64,000 nucleotides of DNA from an uncultured Draconibacterium sp. (GCF_963675585.1 NZ_OY776414.1:537001-601000); one strand, 5' to 3'; shown: positions 34,031-44,241, numbered from the stretch's first letter. Notes: a model not told the origin generated them from the letters alone. Numbers and translations are program-made.

Positions 34031-35620
34031 TTAATCTAATATTTGGCCATAAACATTTAGTTCGGCAAGGAAAGTATAGTTGTTCGGTCCTTCAAGGGCT
34101 ACAAACTTAAAATATCTGGCTTCCGGTAAAAATGGAAGCGGGAACAACTGCACATCGTTTATCTGTGAATTAAAATCAAAACTTCCCTGATCGCTGAAGA
34201 TCTCACCGTCGTTACTTGTCAGGATTTGAAATTTGGTATGACCGCCTCCATTTCCTTGTCTTCTTGCACAATCAACAGCCAGCATTTTAACTGTATTTTT
34301 CATGTCGATTGTAATGTAATGCGGATAATCAGGAGACGCAGTTGACCAGGTTGTATGCCAGAAAGTATTAATGTCTCCATCGAAAGCAGCAGTAACGTAA
34401 CCATTAACAGGGCCTTCACCTCCTGCTTCTTCCGATGAGAAATCAATTATTTCCCAAACAGAACGATCCAGTTTAGTGGCCACTTGTCCGTAAACGTCTA
34501 ACTCGGCAAGGAAAGCGAAGAAATTGGAGCCCTTTGTAGCTTCGTATTTAATGTAACGTGCCATTGGTAACGAGCCAAGGTTGTAGGCCATGCTATCAAC
34601 ATTTGCATCGTAGTTGAAAGTACCTTGATCTACAAAATTAATTCCGTCAATACTTGTATGAATTTTGAATTCGGTTTGACCGCGACCATCCCCCTGACGA
34701 CGGAATGTTTTAATCTTGTTGATTTTTACTACATCTTTCATATCAACAGTAAAGAAGTGGGGATAACCCGGACTTGCTCCATCCCATTGCGTGTGCCAGA
34801 AGGTACCAAGATTGTTGTCAATAGCTGCAGAAGCCAAACCATTTGGTGCACCTTCACCGGGTTCTTCTGTTGAAAAATCGATAATTTCCCAGTTTGTTTT
34901 AGCTATTTTCTCGCCATTAAACTCAATAAACGATGGTAACAATGTGGTTTCCGAAGATGCTTCAAAAGTGTCAATGGCATTTTCTTCAGGAATATAAAAT
35001 GATTTATACGTCATTGTTCCTTCCGATTCCCAGGCTCTAATAACAGTTACCTCCTCATCTGGAAGAACCATTTTGGTCACCGGATCTCCATCGGTGTTGT
35101 TGTATGTCATTTCAACACCCGTATTCCCTTTTGGTGCTGTTCCCCAGGTAATTATTAATGAATCAACTGTACCACCGCCTTCTATACCAATTAAAGAACG
35201 GTTTGTGAGTCCTGCAATATATTTTGCATCGTAAGAAGATCCGGTAATTTGTTCTCTTATCGAACGGTTACCATTATTATCTACCGTATAAATTTTAAAG
35301 ATGTACGATTTTTCTTCCAAATTGTTGATTATAAATTCAACAGAATCGATAGGGACATTGGGCGAAATATCCATTGTCTGCGATTCTGCACCATTATCCC
35401 ATTCAACAATACATTTGCTTACATTAACTGCATTTAACAGATAATATTTAAGTCCAATCCTGTTTTGTCCGGCAAAAGATTGAATTATCAAAGGTTTTGA
35501 TGCATAAATAATATCGCCGTCTTCTAAATATTGTCTGTGAATATCTTCCATATCCTGGCAGGCATTAAAAAGCAATGCAATACCAAAAATGAAAGTTATT
35601 AATATTGTTATTTTTTTCAT
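34031..35620 (-). CDS. SusCD-associated lipoprotein: DUF4998 plus two discoidin (F5/8 type C) domains
   Basis: A 529-residue surface lipoprotein (lipobox FNAC, Cys21). The N-terminal part (about 25-225) resembles DUF4998 with fibronectin-like strands (ISPNVPIDSVEFIINNLEE). Two discoidin/F5/8-type-C carbohydrate-binding domains follow at about 245-380 and 395-529. They are clearly duplicated: WEIIDFSTEE / WEIIDFSSEE, NNLGTFWHTQWDGASPGYPH / GDINTFWHTTWSTASPDYPH, AELDVYGQ / AELNVYGQ. It is the last gene of the sus operon, 14 bp after the DUF5000 lipoprotein. It is probably an accessory glycan-binding protein on the cell surface; the ligand is unknown. Confidence 0.88.
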   Translation of the reverse strand: MKKITILITFIFGIALLFNACQDMEDIHRQYLEDGDIIYASKPLIIQSFAGQNRIGLKYYLLNAVNVSKCIVEWDNGAESQTMDISPNVPIDSVEFIINNLEEKSYIFKIYTVDNNGNRSIREQITGSSYDAKYIAGLTNRSLIGIEGGGTVDSLIITWGTAPKGNTGVEMTYNNTDGDPVTKMVLPDEEVTVIRAWESEGTMTYKSFYIPEENAIDTFEASSETTLLPSFIEFNGEKIAKTNWEIIDFSTEEPGEGAPNGLASAAIDNNLGTFWHTQWDGASPGYPHFFTVDMKDVVKINKIKTFRRQGDGRGQTEFKIHTSIDGINFVDQGTFNYDANVDSMAYNLGSLPMARYIKYEATKGSNFFAFLAELDVYGQVATKLDRSVWEIIDFSSEEAGGEGPVNGYVTAAFDGDINTFWHTTWSTASPDYPHYITIDMKNTVKMLAVDCARRQGNGGGHTKFQILTSNDGEIFSDQGSFDFNSQINDVQLFPLPFLPEARYFKFVALEGPNNYTFLAELNVYGQILD

Positions 35621-35634
35621 TTTGTATCTTTTAA

Positions 35635-36837
35635 TTATTCTTCAATTACTTGTCCCCAAAATGTTATTTCTGCAAAGTGAGAGAATCCTGTTAAACCCCA
35701 TGTTTCGTTAACAACAAGCCTAACATATCGTATTTCAGGGTCATCCAAGGTAAAGGAAAACTCGTCTCCTTTTTCAAAATGGTCCTGATCTTCCGCAGCT
35801 GTGCCTCCCAATTGACTTGGTCGAATAGAAATACAGCCATTGTTGTAAGGTGGTGCAGCAACACGCAAAGGAACCCAATCTTCAAGGTTTCCATCCTGCC
35901 CCGGAATTTCTTTTGCACCATACACATCAAACAATCGGAAATTACCATGGGCATAGAAGAAATTCTGCCTTTGAACCAGATTAAAACGACTTAAACGAGC
36001 AACAACACCCAGGTCAACTGTCCAAATTTGCGGCCAGCCGTCAGATCCTGCATAGGTATGGTTAAAAGTATTTACATCGTTGTCAAAAGAAAACTCGTAC
36101 TTTCCTTCCCACGCATTCCACCCCGACGGAGCATCATTATCCAGTTGAACCTGTTCGAACAAACTTTTGTCTAACTGTTCTTCAAAAAGAGGAACAACTG
36201 TTGCTTTTGCAGTATCTGAATAGTTGTCCCAGCGATCGCGAACAACAATTGCAAATTCTTTTTCTTCCGGTTCAAATCCTCTTACTGTATACATTCCATC
36301 GGTAACTCCCGAGAATACAGTTTCTACTTCAGACAATACACCAGTTGAATCGGTGGCCAGAATTTTAAATGCCAAAGGGGCATTGTTTTCATTTTTCCAA
36401 CGGTATTGTACACCCCCAAAATCGGCAATCATTTCAATGGTATTTTTTACCGAATGAACATCCGGTAATTCAGGATTAACTTTTACGGTAACAGGAGTTG
36501 ACTGATTTTCGCTTCGGTCAACAGCAGTTAAAGTAATTGTTTTTTCAGTTGTGTCGCCAAAACCTTCAACCAAAATAGAGTTAATGTAGTTTGAACTTTT
36601 TGATTCAACTTTCATTCCACTTGCCAGGGTATATTCAGCTTTTACATACAGTAAATCGTCATCGTTTGGCAAGTTATATGAAATCATTGCTGATCCCGGC
36701 AGATTAAGTACCGTTGCATTAGTGACGGGCCCGGGTGCAACAGAATCCTTAAATAAAGGTTCTTTTACGATTTCCTCGCATCCGCTGAAGAAGGCAAGAA
36801 CTCCGGTTATTGCAAATAAAAATATTAGTTTTTTCAT
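35635..36837 (-). CDS. SusCD-associated lipoprotein: DUF4959-DUF5126-DUF5000
   Basis: A 400-residue surface lipoprotein with a lipobox in FSGC (Cys20). The arrangement is DUF4959 (about 24-120, ending in the ITLTAVDRSENQS fibronectin-like edge), DUF5126 (about 120-220, FRWKNENN-type core), and DUF5000 (about 235-400, a galactose-binding-like fold with NTFNHTYAGSDGWPQIWTVDLG). The set is standard for lipoproteins linked to SusCD pairs and probably assists glycan capture. It lies 33 bp after susD. Confidence 0.88.
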   Translation of the reverse strand: MKKLIFLFAITGVLAFFSGCEEIVKEPLFKDSVAPGPVTNATVLNLPGSAMISYNLPNDDDLLYVKAEYTLASGMKVESKSSNYINSILVEGFGDTTEKTITLTAVDRSENQSTPVTVKVNPELPDVHSVKNTIEMIADFGGVQYRWKNENNAPLAFKILATDSTGVLSEVETVFSGVTDGMYTVRGFEPEEKEFAIVVRDRWDNYSDTAKATVVPLFEEQLDKSLFEQVQLDNDAPSGWNAWEGKYEFSFDNDVNTFNHTYAGSDGWPQIWTVDLGVVARLSRFNLVQRQNFFYAHGNFRLFDVYGAKEIPGQDGNLEDWVPLRVAAPPYNNGCISIRPSQLGGTAAEDQDHFEKGDEFSFTLDDPEIRYVRLVVNETWGLTGFSHFAEITFWGQVIEE

Positions 36838-36870
36838 CTTTTACTACTTTTTATTAATTCGAATTTCTGA

Positions 36871-38754
36871 TTACCAGCCTGGATTTTGAACCAGGTTAGG
36901 ATTTTTAACAATCTCACTTTCCCTTAAGGGCCACAGGTAATCTTTAAAACTATATGATGGAGTAAATAATGTAGTTACATTATAGAATCCAAGTCCTTTT
37001 CCGGAAATATCCCAACCGCGGATAGGCTCGTTCATATATTTTTCGGCATCTTTCCAGCGACGCAAGTCCCAAAAACGTTGTCCTTCAAAAGCTAATTCAA
37101 TTAAACGTTCTTGTTTGATAATCTCTCTCATCCCATCTTGTGTCGTTGGTTTGTCAGGCGCAGTTGAATGATTTGTCCAGCTTTCAATAACACCGTCTAA
37201 GCCTGCTCTTTCACGAATTAAATCTACATATTCGTAAACTTCCGCATCGGGTGCACTTTTAACTTCGTTTAAGGCTTCGGCATACAACAAATAAAGATCA
37301 CCCAAACGAATGATTGGGAAAGGATATTCGTAGTAGGGTACCAGACTGTTGCTATTGATTGCAGTATTCGGATTAATCAGTTTTTTTACAAAATATCCAG
37401 TTGCGGAAAACTCGCCCTGATTACGTTTTGTTGCCAACTCGCCTAAGCGGGTTTGAACGTAATAAAAGTTGGGATCCAAAAAGTAAGTTCCACGGTCGAA
37501 TGCAATACTTGCATAAAAACGTGCTTCACGATCGAAATGTAATACAGCGGTTTGTTCTCCTGAACGTACATAGTCATTTTCGTCGGTTACCGCTGTTCTC
37601 AATTCATATCTGTTTGCGTAATCGTATTCAGAATCCTCGTCGATTGGAACTCCGTTTTTTGTGTAAAATAGTTCAGCCATACGCAATGTGGAAGCATAAA
37701 ACTGGCTCACCGGATTGGATGAAGTAACCGGAATTAACAAGGGAACACACATACGTTGGTAAGTATTGGTAAATGTGAAATTTGTTGATCCCCAAAGTAC
37801 TTCCGGGCTGCTTCTTTCGCTTATTATCGATCGGATAACCGATTCGCGTTTTATTGCATCCGATATTTCGGCTTTTGTTGTGTAAGTACTTACCAAAGCG
37901 TGGTTGGCTGCAAGTGCAGTATCAATAGCAGCTTTGGCCGCATCGGCTGCCAGTTGCCATTTGTTTACATCGTACGATTGGTTGAATAGTGCAATGCCAC
38001 GGTTGTCAACAACCGAAGAATAATCTGAATTTCCATTAAAAAGCGGACTCGCCGCAGTGGCCAAAACTCTGGCTTTCATTGCCAATGCAATGGGACGGGT
38101 AATTCGTCCCAATTCGGCAGTTTCCGATACTAGGAAGATTGGCAAATCAGGAGTTGCTTCATCCAGAAGCTCAACAATATACGCTACCACATCGTCAACA
38201 GGGTCGCGATAAACTTTTACATCTTCAGTGTTGGTATAAATTGGTAAATTTTCTTTAACTATTGGAATTGGCCCGTACGATTTAAACAAATAAAAGTGAT
38301 AATAGGCTTTTAAAAATTTAACCTCAGCAATCCAACGTTTTTTCTCCCAATCATCAAGGTCATATGCACTGTCAATATTTTCCAAAAAAATGTTACAGTC
38401 GCGAATGGCCACGTACAATTTTTTTCCACGTTGTTCTCCGTCCCAAAAATTAAGGTGCGGATTATTTGTATTCTGCAAACCACGAGCAATTAATGCCGAA
38501 TTAAAATCACTTCCAACCACTTCTTCGTTGAACCATACTTCATCTCCGGCACCAATTCCTGCATTAATCCATGGGTCTCCAAAGTTTGGAATGTAATTGT
38601 AACAAGTTGCTAAAAAACGCTCGGCCGATGTTCTGTCAACAAAAGCATCGTCAATAGTTGCCACGTTATCTGGTACCACATCTAAAAAGTCTTTACAAGA
38701 ACTAACTGAAAAGATGAGTAAGAGTGCGGCTATTTTAAATTTTATATTTTTCAT
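36871..38754 (-). CDS. SusD/RagB-type glycan-binding outer-membrane lipoprotein
   Basis: A 627-residue SusD-family protein with lipobox VSSC (Cys20). Family hallmarks are KDFLDVVPDN after the cysteine, TPR-like helices (AEVKFLKAYYHFYLFKSYGPIPIV), and the C-terminal RxxRL-AFEGQRFWDLRRWKDAEKY with the final LWPLRESEI-NPNLVQNPGW block. SusD caps the SusC channel, binds the extracellular polymer and opens to pass oligosaccharides or peptides. It follows susC by 18 bp. The substrate cannot be predicted from this gene alone, and no enzyme lies alongside. Confidence 0.95.
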   Translation of the reverse strand: MKNIKFKIAALLLIFSVSSCKDFLDVVPDNVATIDDAFVDRTSAERFLATCYNYIPNFGDPWINAGIGAGDEVWFNEEVVGSDFNSALIARGLQNTNNPHLNFWDGEQRGKKLYVAIRDCNIFLENIDSAYDLDDWEKKRWIAEVKFLKAYYHFYLFKSYGPIPIVKENLPIYTNTEDVKVYRDPVDDVVAYIVELLDEATPDLPIFLVSETAELGRITRPIALAMKARVLATAASPLFNGNSDYSSVVDNRGIALFNQSYDVNKWQLAADAAKAAIDTALAANHALVSTYTTKAEISDAIKRESVIRSIISERSSPEVLWGSTNFTFTNTYQRMCVPLLIPVTSSNPVSQFYASTLRMAELFYTKNGVPIDEDSEYDYANRYELRTAVTDENDYVRSGEQTAVLHFDREARFYASIAFDRGTYFLDPNFYYVQTRLGELATKRNQGEFSATGYFVKKLINPNTAINSNSLVPYYEYPFPIIRLGDLYLLYAEALNEVKSAPDAEVYEYVDLIRERAGLDGVIESWTNHSTAPDKPTTQDGMREIIKQERLIELAFEGQRFWDLRRWKDAEKYMNEPIRGWDISGKGLGFYNVTTLFTPSYSFKDYLWPLRESEIVKNPNLVQNPGW

Positions 38755-38772
38755 GTTAATTTACTTTTTAGG

Positions 38773-41700
38773 TTAGAATGATACTTGAATACCTAGGTTT
38801 ACAACACGTTGTACCGGATAACCAAGTCCGTTTCCTCCCATTTCAGGGTCCCACATTTTAAATTTACTAAACACAAGTAAATTTGTTCCACTAACATACA
38901 AACGGGCACTTTGCAGTCCAATTTTTTCGTATAAATTGCTGGGAAGGGTATAACCCACCTCTGCCGATTTTAATCGTAAAAAGCTACCATCCTGCATAAA
39001 CCAGGTGTTTCGTTCGGTATTATTTTTCTCCGGATAATCGGATAATCGGGGCCAGGTGGCATAAATGTCGCGGTTGGCTTCCGACCAGTAACTATCGGCG
39101 TACGCCTGAAGCAGCTGATTGTTTTTTTGGTAATCACCAAAAGGATCATTATCCCAGCTATGGTTTATAAATGGTGCAGTTGCTTCAGCATCAACCCAAA
39201 AAGAAGAACGGGCTGAACCCTGTAAGAAAATGGAAGCATCAAATCCTTTATAACCGGCTGAAAGACCAAAACCGTAGATAATTTCAGGTGTTGTAGGAAA
39301 GCCAATAGGAACTTTATCCAGTTCTGTAATTTTATCGTCGCCGTTAATATCGCGGTACTTAATATCTCCACCCATTACCTGGCTGCCACCAAAAGTTTGA
39401 GCAGGAGAGTTGAGTACTTCCCAGTCATCTACAAAAAGACGTTCGGCTATGTAGCCCCATTGTTGGTCGAGTGGTTGTCCCACTCTCGATAACCATGGAG
39501 ATAATGAGTAGTCGGCTTCTTCAACTTTCTCGAACTGCGATGTGGCATAGGTAAAGTTTCCTCGTCCGGTCATCCACATGCCATTTTTAAATATGGCGTT
39601 ATAATCTACAGAAATGTCAATACCTTTACTTGATGCTTCTCCAACATTGGCTTTGGTATCGGCTTGTAATCCGAAGGTGGAAAATGCCAAGCGATCCATT
39701 AAAATATTTGAACGGTATTCTTTGAAAATATCAGCCTGGATGTCAAATTTGTCCCATAATCCAAGTTCTACACCAATGTTTGTTTTTTTAGCTGTTTCCC
39801 AGGTTATTTGGTCGTTGGCATAACGCGAAATAGATACACCATTAATATCGTAGGCACCATTTGTACCCCAGGCATAACCTTTGTCGCCGTCGCTCAAATT
39901 CACGTTTGATAGGTAGAAAAAGCGGTCTTCGGCTCTACCTATTTGGTCGTTACCAACAATTCCGTATGTTGCTTTAAATTTTAATTTGCTTATGGTTGAA
40001 CTTAAGTTTTGCATAAAATCTTCTTTCGATGCATACCATGCAAGACCTGCAGAAGGGAAAAATCCAAAACGTTCTTTTTTAGAGAATCGTTCGGTACCGT
40101 TGTATCCAAAGTTAAATTCAGCAAAATAGCGTGTGTCGTACGAATAAGTAAAACGACCCGATACTCCAAGGTTTCTGCTCGGAAGCGAAGCTTGTAATGT
40201 ATTTTCGTTACCCGATAACGATTGACGCATTATACCAACAAGAAGTCCGCTAATTCCATGTTTCTCGTTAATTTCTGTATCATAGGTTAAAGCTGCTTCA
40301 GAATAAAATGAAGATGAAATGCTTTTGTTTCCTTCCTGATAATCCAGAGTAGTTCTTCCTTCGTTCGCATTTAGCACTGTTAGAACATATTCATCGGTAC
40401 GCGGATTGTAGTCTGATACTTCGTAATAAAACGGATTCGAATTACGTTGAACATCGAAATAGGCATTACGGGTGGTGTTACCTAATATTCTGGCTCTTAG
40501 TCCTTCGGTTATAAACGATAAGTCTTGTTTTAACTCGAACTGTGCCAACATTAACGACTCACTATATTCTTTATATCCACGCTGCAATTCAGCATAAGGG
40601 TTAATGTAGTTACCTCCGCCATAATTTCCATACAGCGTGTGTTGTGTATTCATGTGCGCGGCATCAGCATCGTAAACCGCCGGGAAAAGAGCCGGGTTGG
40701 TACGCATTATTGCCTGGTACATTTCTCTTCCTCCCTGCAGCGGTCCGCGGTAATCGTCGAATGTTCCGTGAACACGAACAACTGCTTCTGTCGAATTGGT
40801 AACATTTATGTTAATATTCGAACGTATCAAATATCTTTTTAAATCGATGTTACTGCTATAATCGTTTGAGTCATCAACTTGAAGAATACCGTTGTCTTTG
40901 GTTGCAGAAGCAGCAATGTAGTAGCGTGCCACTTTACCTCCACCCGACATGTTGATATTTAAACGCTGGTTGGTGGTATAATCTTTAATTAGTTCGTTTT
41001 GCCAATCGGTTTGCGGATAAACATTACTATTTCTGCCGGCAATTGTATTTTCAATTTTACCTTGAGAATAAGGTAAAAATCCAAGAGGATCTCTTGTTCT
41101 TACCGCTTCGTTATGCATTTTCATATAGGTGATTGGATCGGCAAAATCAACGTTTTGTGTTGGCTGAGAAAACGAGTTCTCGAAGCGAATACTAACTTTT
41201 GCAGCTCCTTCTTTACCTTCTTTTGTTGTAACCAGAATTACTCCGTTTGCACCACGAGCCCCATAAAGTGCGGTTGCAGTAGCATCTTTCATAATCGAAA
41301 AAGCTGCAATGTCGTCGGGGTGAAGACGACCTAAGTCAGTTGCTGTCAATTCAATTCCATCAATCAGAATTAAGGGCGATTTTGCATATCCGAAAGTAGT
41401 TACACCGCGGATAAAAAATTGGGCGTTATCCTGGCCTGGTTCACCGCTTCGTTGGTAAGAAATAACCCCTGACATACGACCTGCCAGTGCTGTAGTAAGG
41501 TTACTGGCCGGAACACGCAAATCTTCAGGACGAACAGTTTCGATAGACGCTAAAACGCTTTCCTTTTTTTGCTTTGCATAGGCCACAACAGTTACATCAT
41601 CAAGTTCCTCTGATTTGTCTAATAGCGTAACATTAATATTGGTCAGGCCATTCACTAAAATTTCCTGACTCTCCATACCAATAAATGAGAATACTAATTT

Positions 41701-42240
41701 GTCGTCGGATTTAGCTTCAATGGAAAAAGTACCGTCAATATCAGTAATTACTCCCCGGGTGGTTCCAAAAACAGTAATGGTTGCTCCCGGAAGTGGTATG
41801 CCCTCTTTATCAACGATTGTACCTTTTACTTTTTTTTCCTCTTGTTCGCTGGGTACAATTTTATCAGAATCAAGTTCTTGCTGTGTTTTTTTTCTAAGAA
41901 TAACAGTCTGGTCGTCGATTTCGTACTTGTATCCTTGCGGAACTATGTACTTGTCAAGGATCGTTTCAACTGAAGATTCTGTCTCGTCGATAGTGACCGG
42001 ATCCAGATCTTCAAAAAGATCAGAGCGATAAAGAAAAGTAAATTCGCTTTGTTCTTCTATTTGATTGAGAAGTTGGTTTATTGTTACTTTTTTTGCTTTT
42101 ACGGTTAGTTTAGCCGATTGCGAGTAGATACTCGCAGTTGATTGCAGAACTCCCAGCAATATAAATATGGCTGTAAATTTCATAAATAAAATACATCTAA
42201 GCCCCCCAAACTGGAGAGCCGGATTCTTCTTTTTTTTCAT
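38773..42240 (-). CDS. SusC/RagA TonB-dependent transporter with STN signalling domain
   Basis: A 1155-residue outer-membrane transporter. A long signal region ends near residue 41. Then come an STN domain (about 45-97, LTVKAKKVTINQLL), a carboxypeptidase-like domain (about 138-212, GTIVDKEGIPLPGATI), a plug with ALAGRMSGVISYQ and the GARGANGVILVTTK box, and a beta-barrel ending ...NLGIQVSF. The STN domain lets it signal to the FecR anti-sigma factor upstream when substrate arrives. It imports a polymer, probably a glycan. Between fecR and this gene is a hairpin (42286-42310) that may set the ratio of the two products. Confidence 0.95.
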   Translation of the reverse strand: MKKKKNPALQFGGLRCILFMKFTAIFILLGVLQSTASIYSQSAKLTVKAKKVTINQLLNQIEEQSEFTFLYRSDLFEDLDPVTIDETESSVETILDKYIVPQGYKYEIDDQTVILRKKTQQELDSDKIVPSEQEEKKVKGTIVDKEGIPLPGATITVFGTTRGVITDIDGTFSIEAKSDDKLVFSFIGMESQEILVNGLTNINVTLLDKSEELDDVTVVAYAKQKKESVLASIETVRPEDLRVPASNLTTALAGRMSGVISYQRSGEPGQDNAQFFIRGVTTFGYAKSPLILIDGIELTATDLGRLHPDDIAAFSIMKDATATALYGARGANGVILVTTKEGKEGAAKVSIRFENSFSQPTQNVDFADPITYMKMHNEAVRTRDPLGFLPYSQGKIENTIAGRNSNVYPQTDWQNELIKDYTTNQRLNINMSGGGKVARYYIAASATKDNGILQVDDSNDYSSNIDLKRYLIRSNININVTNSTEAVVRVHGTFDDYRGPLQGGREMYQAIMRTNPALFPAVYDADAAHMNTQHTLYGNYGGGNYINPYAELQRGYKEYSESLMLAQFELKQDLSFITEGLRARILGNTTRNAYFDVQRNSNPFYYEVSDYNPRTDEYVLTVLNANEGRTTLDYQEGNKSISSSFYSEAALTYDTEINEKHGISGLLVGIMRQSLSGNENTLQASLPSRNLGVSGRFTYSYDTRYFAEFNFGYNGTERFSKKERFGFFPSAGLAWYASKEDFMQNLSSTISKLKFKATYGIVGNDQIGRAEDRFFYLSNVNLSDGDKGYAWGTNGAYDINGVSISRYANDQITWETAKKTNIGVELGLWDKFDIQADIFKEYRSNILMDRLAFSTFGLQADTKANVGEASSKGIDISVDYNAIFKNGMWMTGRGNFTYATSQFEKVEEADYSLSPWLSRVGQPLDQQWGYIAERLFVDDWEVLNSPAQTFGGSQVMGGDIKYRDINGDDKITELDKVPIGFPTTPEIIYGFGLSAGYKGFDASIFLQGSARSSFWVDAEATAPFINHSWDNDPFGDYQKNNQLLQAYADSYWSEANRDIYATWPRLSDYPEKNNTERNTWFMQDGSFLRLKSAEVGYTLPSNLYEKIGLQSARLYVSGTNLLVFSKFKMWDPEMGGNGLGYPVQRVVNLGIQVSF

Positions 42241-42285
42241 AAGTTTGTAAAATGTTAATTCAACATAGTTTTTTAACTGTGTTCA

Positions 42286-42310
42286 CGGGAAGTGTTGGTA
42301 GCGCTTCCCG
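42286..42310 (-). terminator. Hairpin between fecR and susC (partial terminator/attenuator)
   Basis: Perfect 7-bp stem CGGGAAG/CTTCCCG with an 11-base loop. On the minus strand it is followed after a short gap by AGTTAAAAAACT and not by a strong T run, so termination is probably incomplete. Confidence 0.5.
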
Positions 42311-42334
42311 TACTTTTTTAGGATTTAATCCCGG

Positions 42335-43501
42335 CTAGTCAACGTAGATTATTTGATCATAGGCATAAAATGTTATTTCGTTTGTCTTTCCCAATTGGTT
42401 TAATATAGTTTGTATGTTTTCGTAACGTTTTAAATTACCTGTAAATGTGAGTTTTTGGGCATCCTTGTTTTTAAATTTAAATTCAACATTGTACCAGCGT
42501 CCTAATACCTCGGTAATTTCAGCCAAAGGCATTTCTCTGAAATAAAAGCGTCCATCTTTCCACGCAGTAAACTGTTTTATATCGACTTTTTGTTGTTCGA
42601 ATTTTGCTGATTCTTTTTTGTAGATACTCTGATAACCCGGCAGTAATGTTTGTTCAGCAGTATTTTTATTGTTTGTAGCCACAGTTACCTTACCTTGAAC
42701 CAGCGTTGTTGCCACATACTTGTCGTTTTCATACGATTTTACGTTAAACGATGTACCGTATACTTTTACAACATGTTCGGCAGATGTAACAATAAATGGA
42801 CGTAAGGAATCCGTTTTTACATCGAAAAAGGCTTCTCCAATGAGTTCAACATTTCGTTGTCCTTTTTCAAAAACAACCGGAAATCGAAGTGTTGATTCTG
42901 AATTGATTTTTACCTCGGTACCATCCGAAAGAATTAGATCATATTCTCCACCACGCGGAACAATGAGTGTGTTGTATTTAATTTTTTTAAGCGACTTAGC
43001 AACTTCTTCAGTTTCATTTGCTTTGTAATTCAGTTCGCTGTTACTGTTTTTAATAATTACTTCCGCTTCTTTTATCAAGGTGTCTTTTTCCGATTCCAAT
43101 TCCAGTATTTCACCACTATTAAGCACAAGAGTTGCTTTTTTTGAACCCGGATCTATCTGAATGAACTCGGCACTAATTTTTTTATTAGCTCTTTCGTAAA
43201 GTGCATTATAGCCAAAATATGCTGCAACAAGTAGAAGAATACTTGCTGCAATTCCTATTTTCCAAAAATGATTTTTTTGAGGTTTGGTGGTTAATTGTAT
43301 ATTTTTCCATGCAAGGTCCGAATTTTTAGCACTACTTTCCTTGATTGGATTTTGCCGGTTTTTTTCTTTTAATCGATTGAAATAGTGAAGGTGCTGTTTG
43401 TCTGCTTCGAGCCAATCGTTTAGCTCTTTTTCCTCGGAGCTAGTTAAAGAGTCGTTAAAATATTTCCATAGGATGGAATAATCCAAGTCTTCGTTCATCA
43501 T
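42335..43501 (-). CDS. FecR-family anti-sigma factor
   Basis: A 388-residue inner-membrane anti-sigma factor. The N-terminal cytoplasmic helical part (1-85, SSEEKELNDWLEAD) binds the sigma factor. One membrane helix (about 90-108, IGIAASILLLVAAYFGY) is followed by a periplasmic FecR domain (about 180-275; NTLIVPRGGEYDLILSDGTEVKINSESTLRFP) and a C-terminal DUF4974 domain (about 318-388) that contacts the STN domain of SusC. It is 68 bp downstream of the sigma gene and upstream of susC, forming a complete trans-envelope switch. An MM start is seen; either methionine is possible. Confidence 0.95.
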   Translation of the reverse strand: MMNEDLDYSILWKYFNDSLTSSEEKELNDWLEADKQHLHYFNRLKEKNRQNPIKESSAKNSDLAWKNIQLTTKPQKNHFWKIGIAASILLLVAAYFGYNALYERANKKISAEFIQIDPGSKKATLVLNSGEILELESEKDTLIKEAEVIIKNSNSELNYKANETEEVAKSLKKIKYNTLIVPRGGEYDLILSDGTEVKINSESTLRFPVVFEKGQRNVELIGEAFFDVKTDSLRPFIVTSAEHVVKVYGTSFNVKSYENDKYVATTLVQGKVTVATNNKNTAEQTLLPGYQSIYKKESAKFEQQKVDIKQFTAWKDGRFYFREMPLAEITEVLGRWYNVEFKFKNKDAQKLTFTGNLKRYENIQTILNQLGKTNEITFYAYDQIIYVD

Positions 43502-43569
43502 AAATTTGGTTAATCTTCACATGTAAGGCACATGTCAATCCGAAAAGGTTTATTTTTTATGGAGAAAAA

Positions 43570-44118
43570 TTAAAATAAAAAAATAAATGAAGTTGCTATG
43601 TCCAGTATTTGGCGTATTCTCTTCCGTCCGTTTAAGAGTTGAACTTTAATTGTATTTTCGCTGAGCGACATTTCCTCCGCAATTTCTTTTATCGAATGTT
43701 CTTCGAAATATTTTTTGTGAAAAATGTGATACATTTGATTGGGAAGTTTCAAAAGGGCTTGTTTAATTTGCTCCACCAATTCTGTCTCATTCATCCAATC
43801 TTGTTCTGGCGAATCTAACAGAGCTTTCAGGTATAATAATTGATATTTATCTGTGATTTTTAATGCACGTAGCTGATTAAGACTACTGTTTTTTACCGCC
43901 TGAAATAAATAGGCTTTGAGAGTTGTTTTTACTTGAATGGTATCAGAATTTTCCCATAAATAGATAAATACACCCTGAACAACGTCTTCTGAAGCCTCAG
44001 TGTCCAAAAGAAACTTATTTGCAAATCTCACCAAGGAATCGTAATGCAGGTGAAAGATATTTTCAAAAGCTTTGGGATTGTCTTTCTGTATTCCTTTTAA
44101 TATCAGTTTATTATCCAA
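43570..44118 (-). CDS. ECF RNA polymerase sigma factor, TTG start
   Basis: A 182-residue sigma factor. Region 2 is at about 18-90 (NIFHLHYDSLVRFANKFL, AEDVVQGVFIYLWEN) and region 4 at about 120-172 (LPNQMYHIFHKKYFEEHSIKEIAEEMSLSENTIKVQLLNGRKRIR). The only start that precedes the conserved N-terminus in frame is TTG at 44118; in-frame TAA lies 11 codons further up and no ATG comes between. A weak start codon would keep sigma levels low. It should activate the susC operon when FecR is released. Confidence 0.93.
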   Translation of the reverse strand: MDNKLILKGIQKDNPKAFENIFHLHYDSLVRFANKFLLDTEASEDVVQGVFIYLWENSDTIQVKTTLKAYLFQAVKNSSLNQLRALKITDKYQLLYLKALLDSPEQDWMNETELVEQIKQALLKLPNQMYHIFHKKYFEEHSIKEIAEEMSLSENTIKVQLLNGRKRIRQILDIATSFIFLF

Positions 44119-44241
44119 GGTGAAGACGCTTGAAGTTAGTTTAGTTTGTTATGAGTAATTCCAATCAAAAATTATTACTCCGGTGGGAAGATATAAAAAA
44201 ATATATTAGGTGCAAGTGTGAAGTAAATAACCCGGTGCTAT

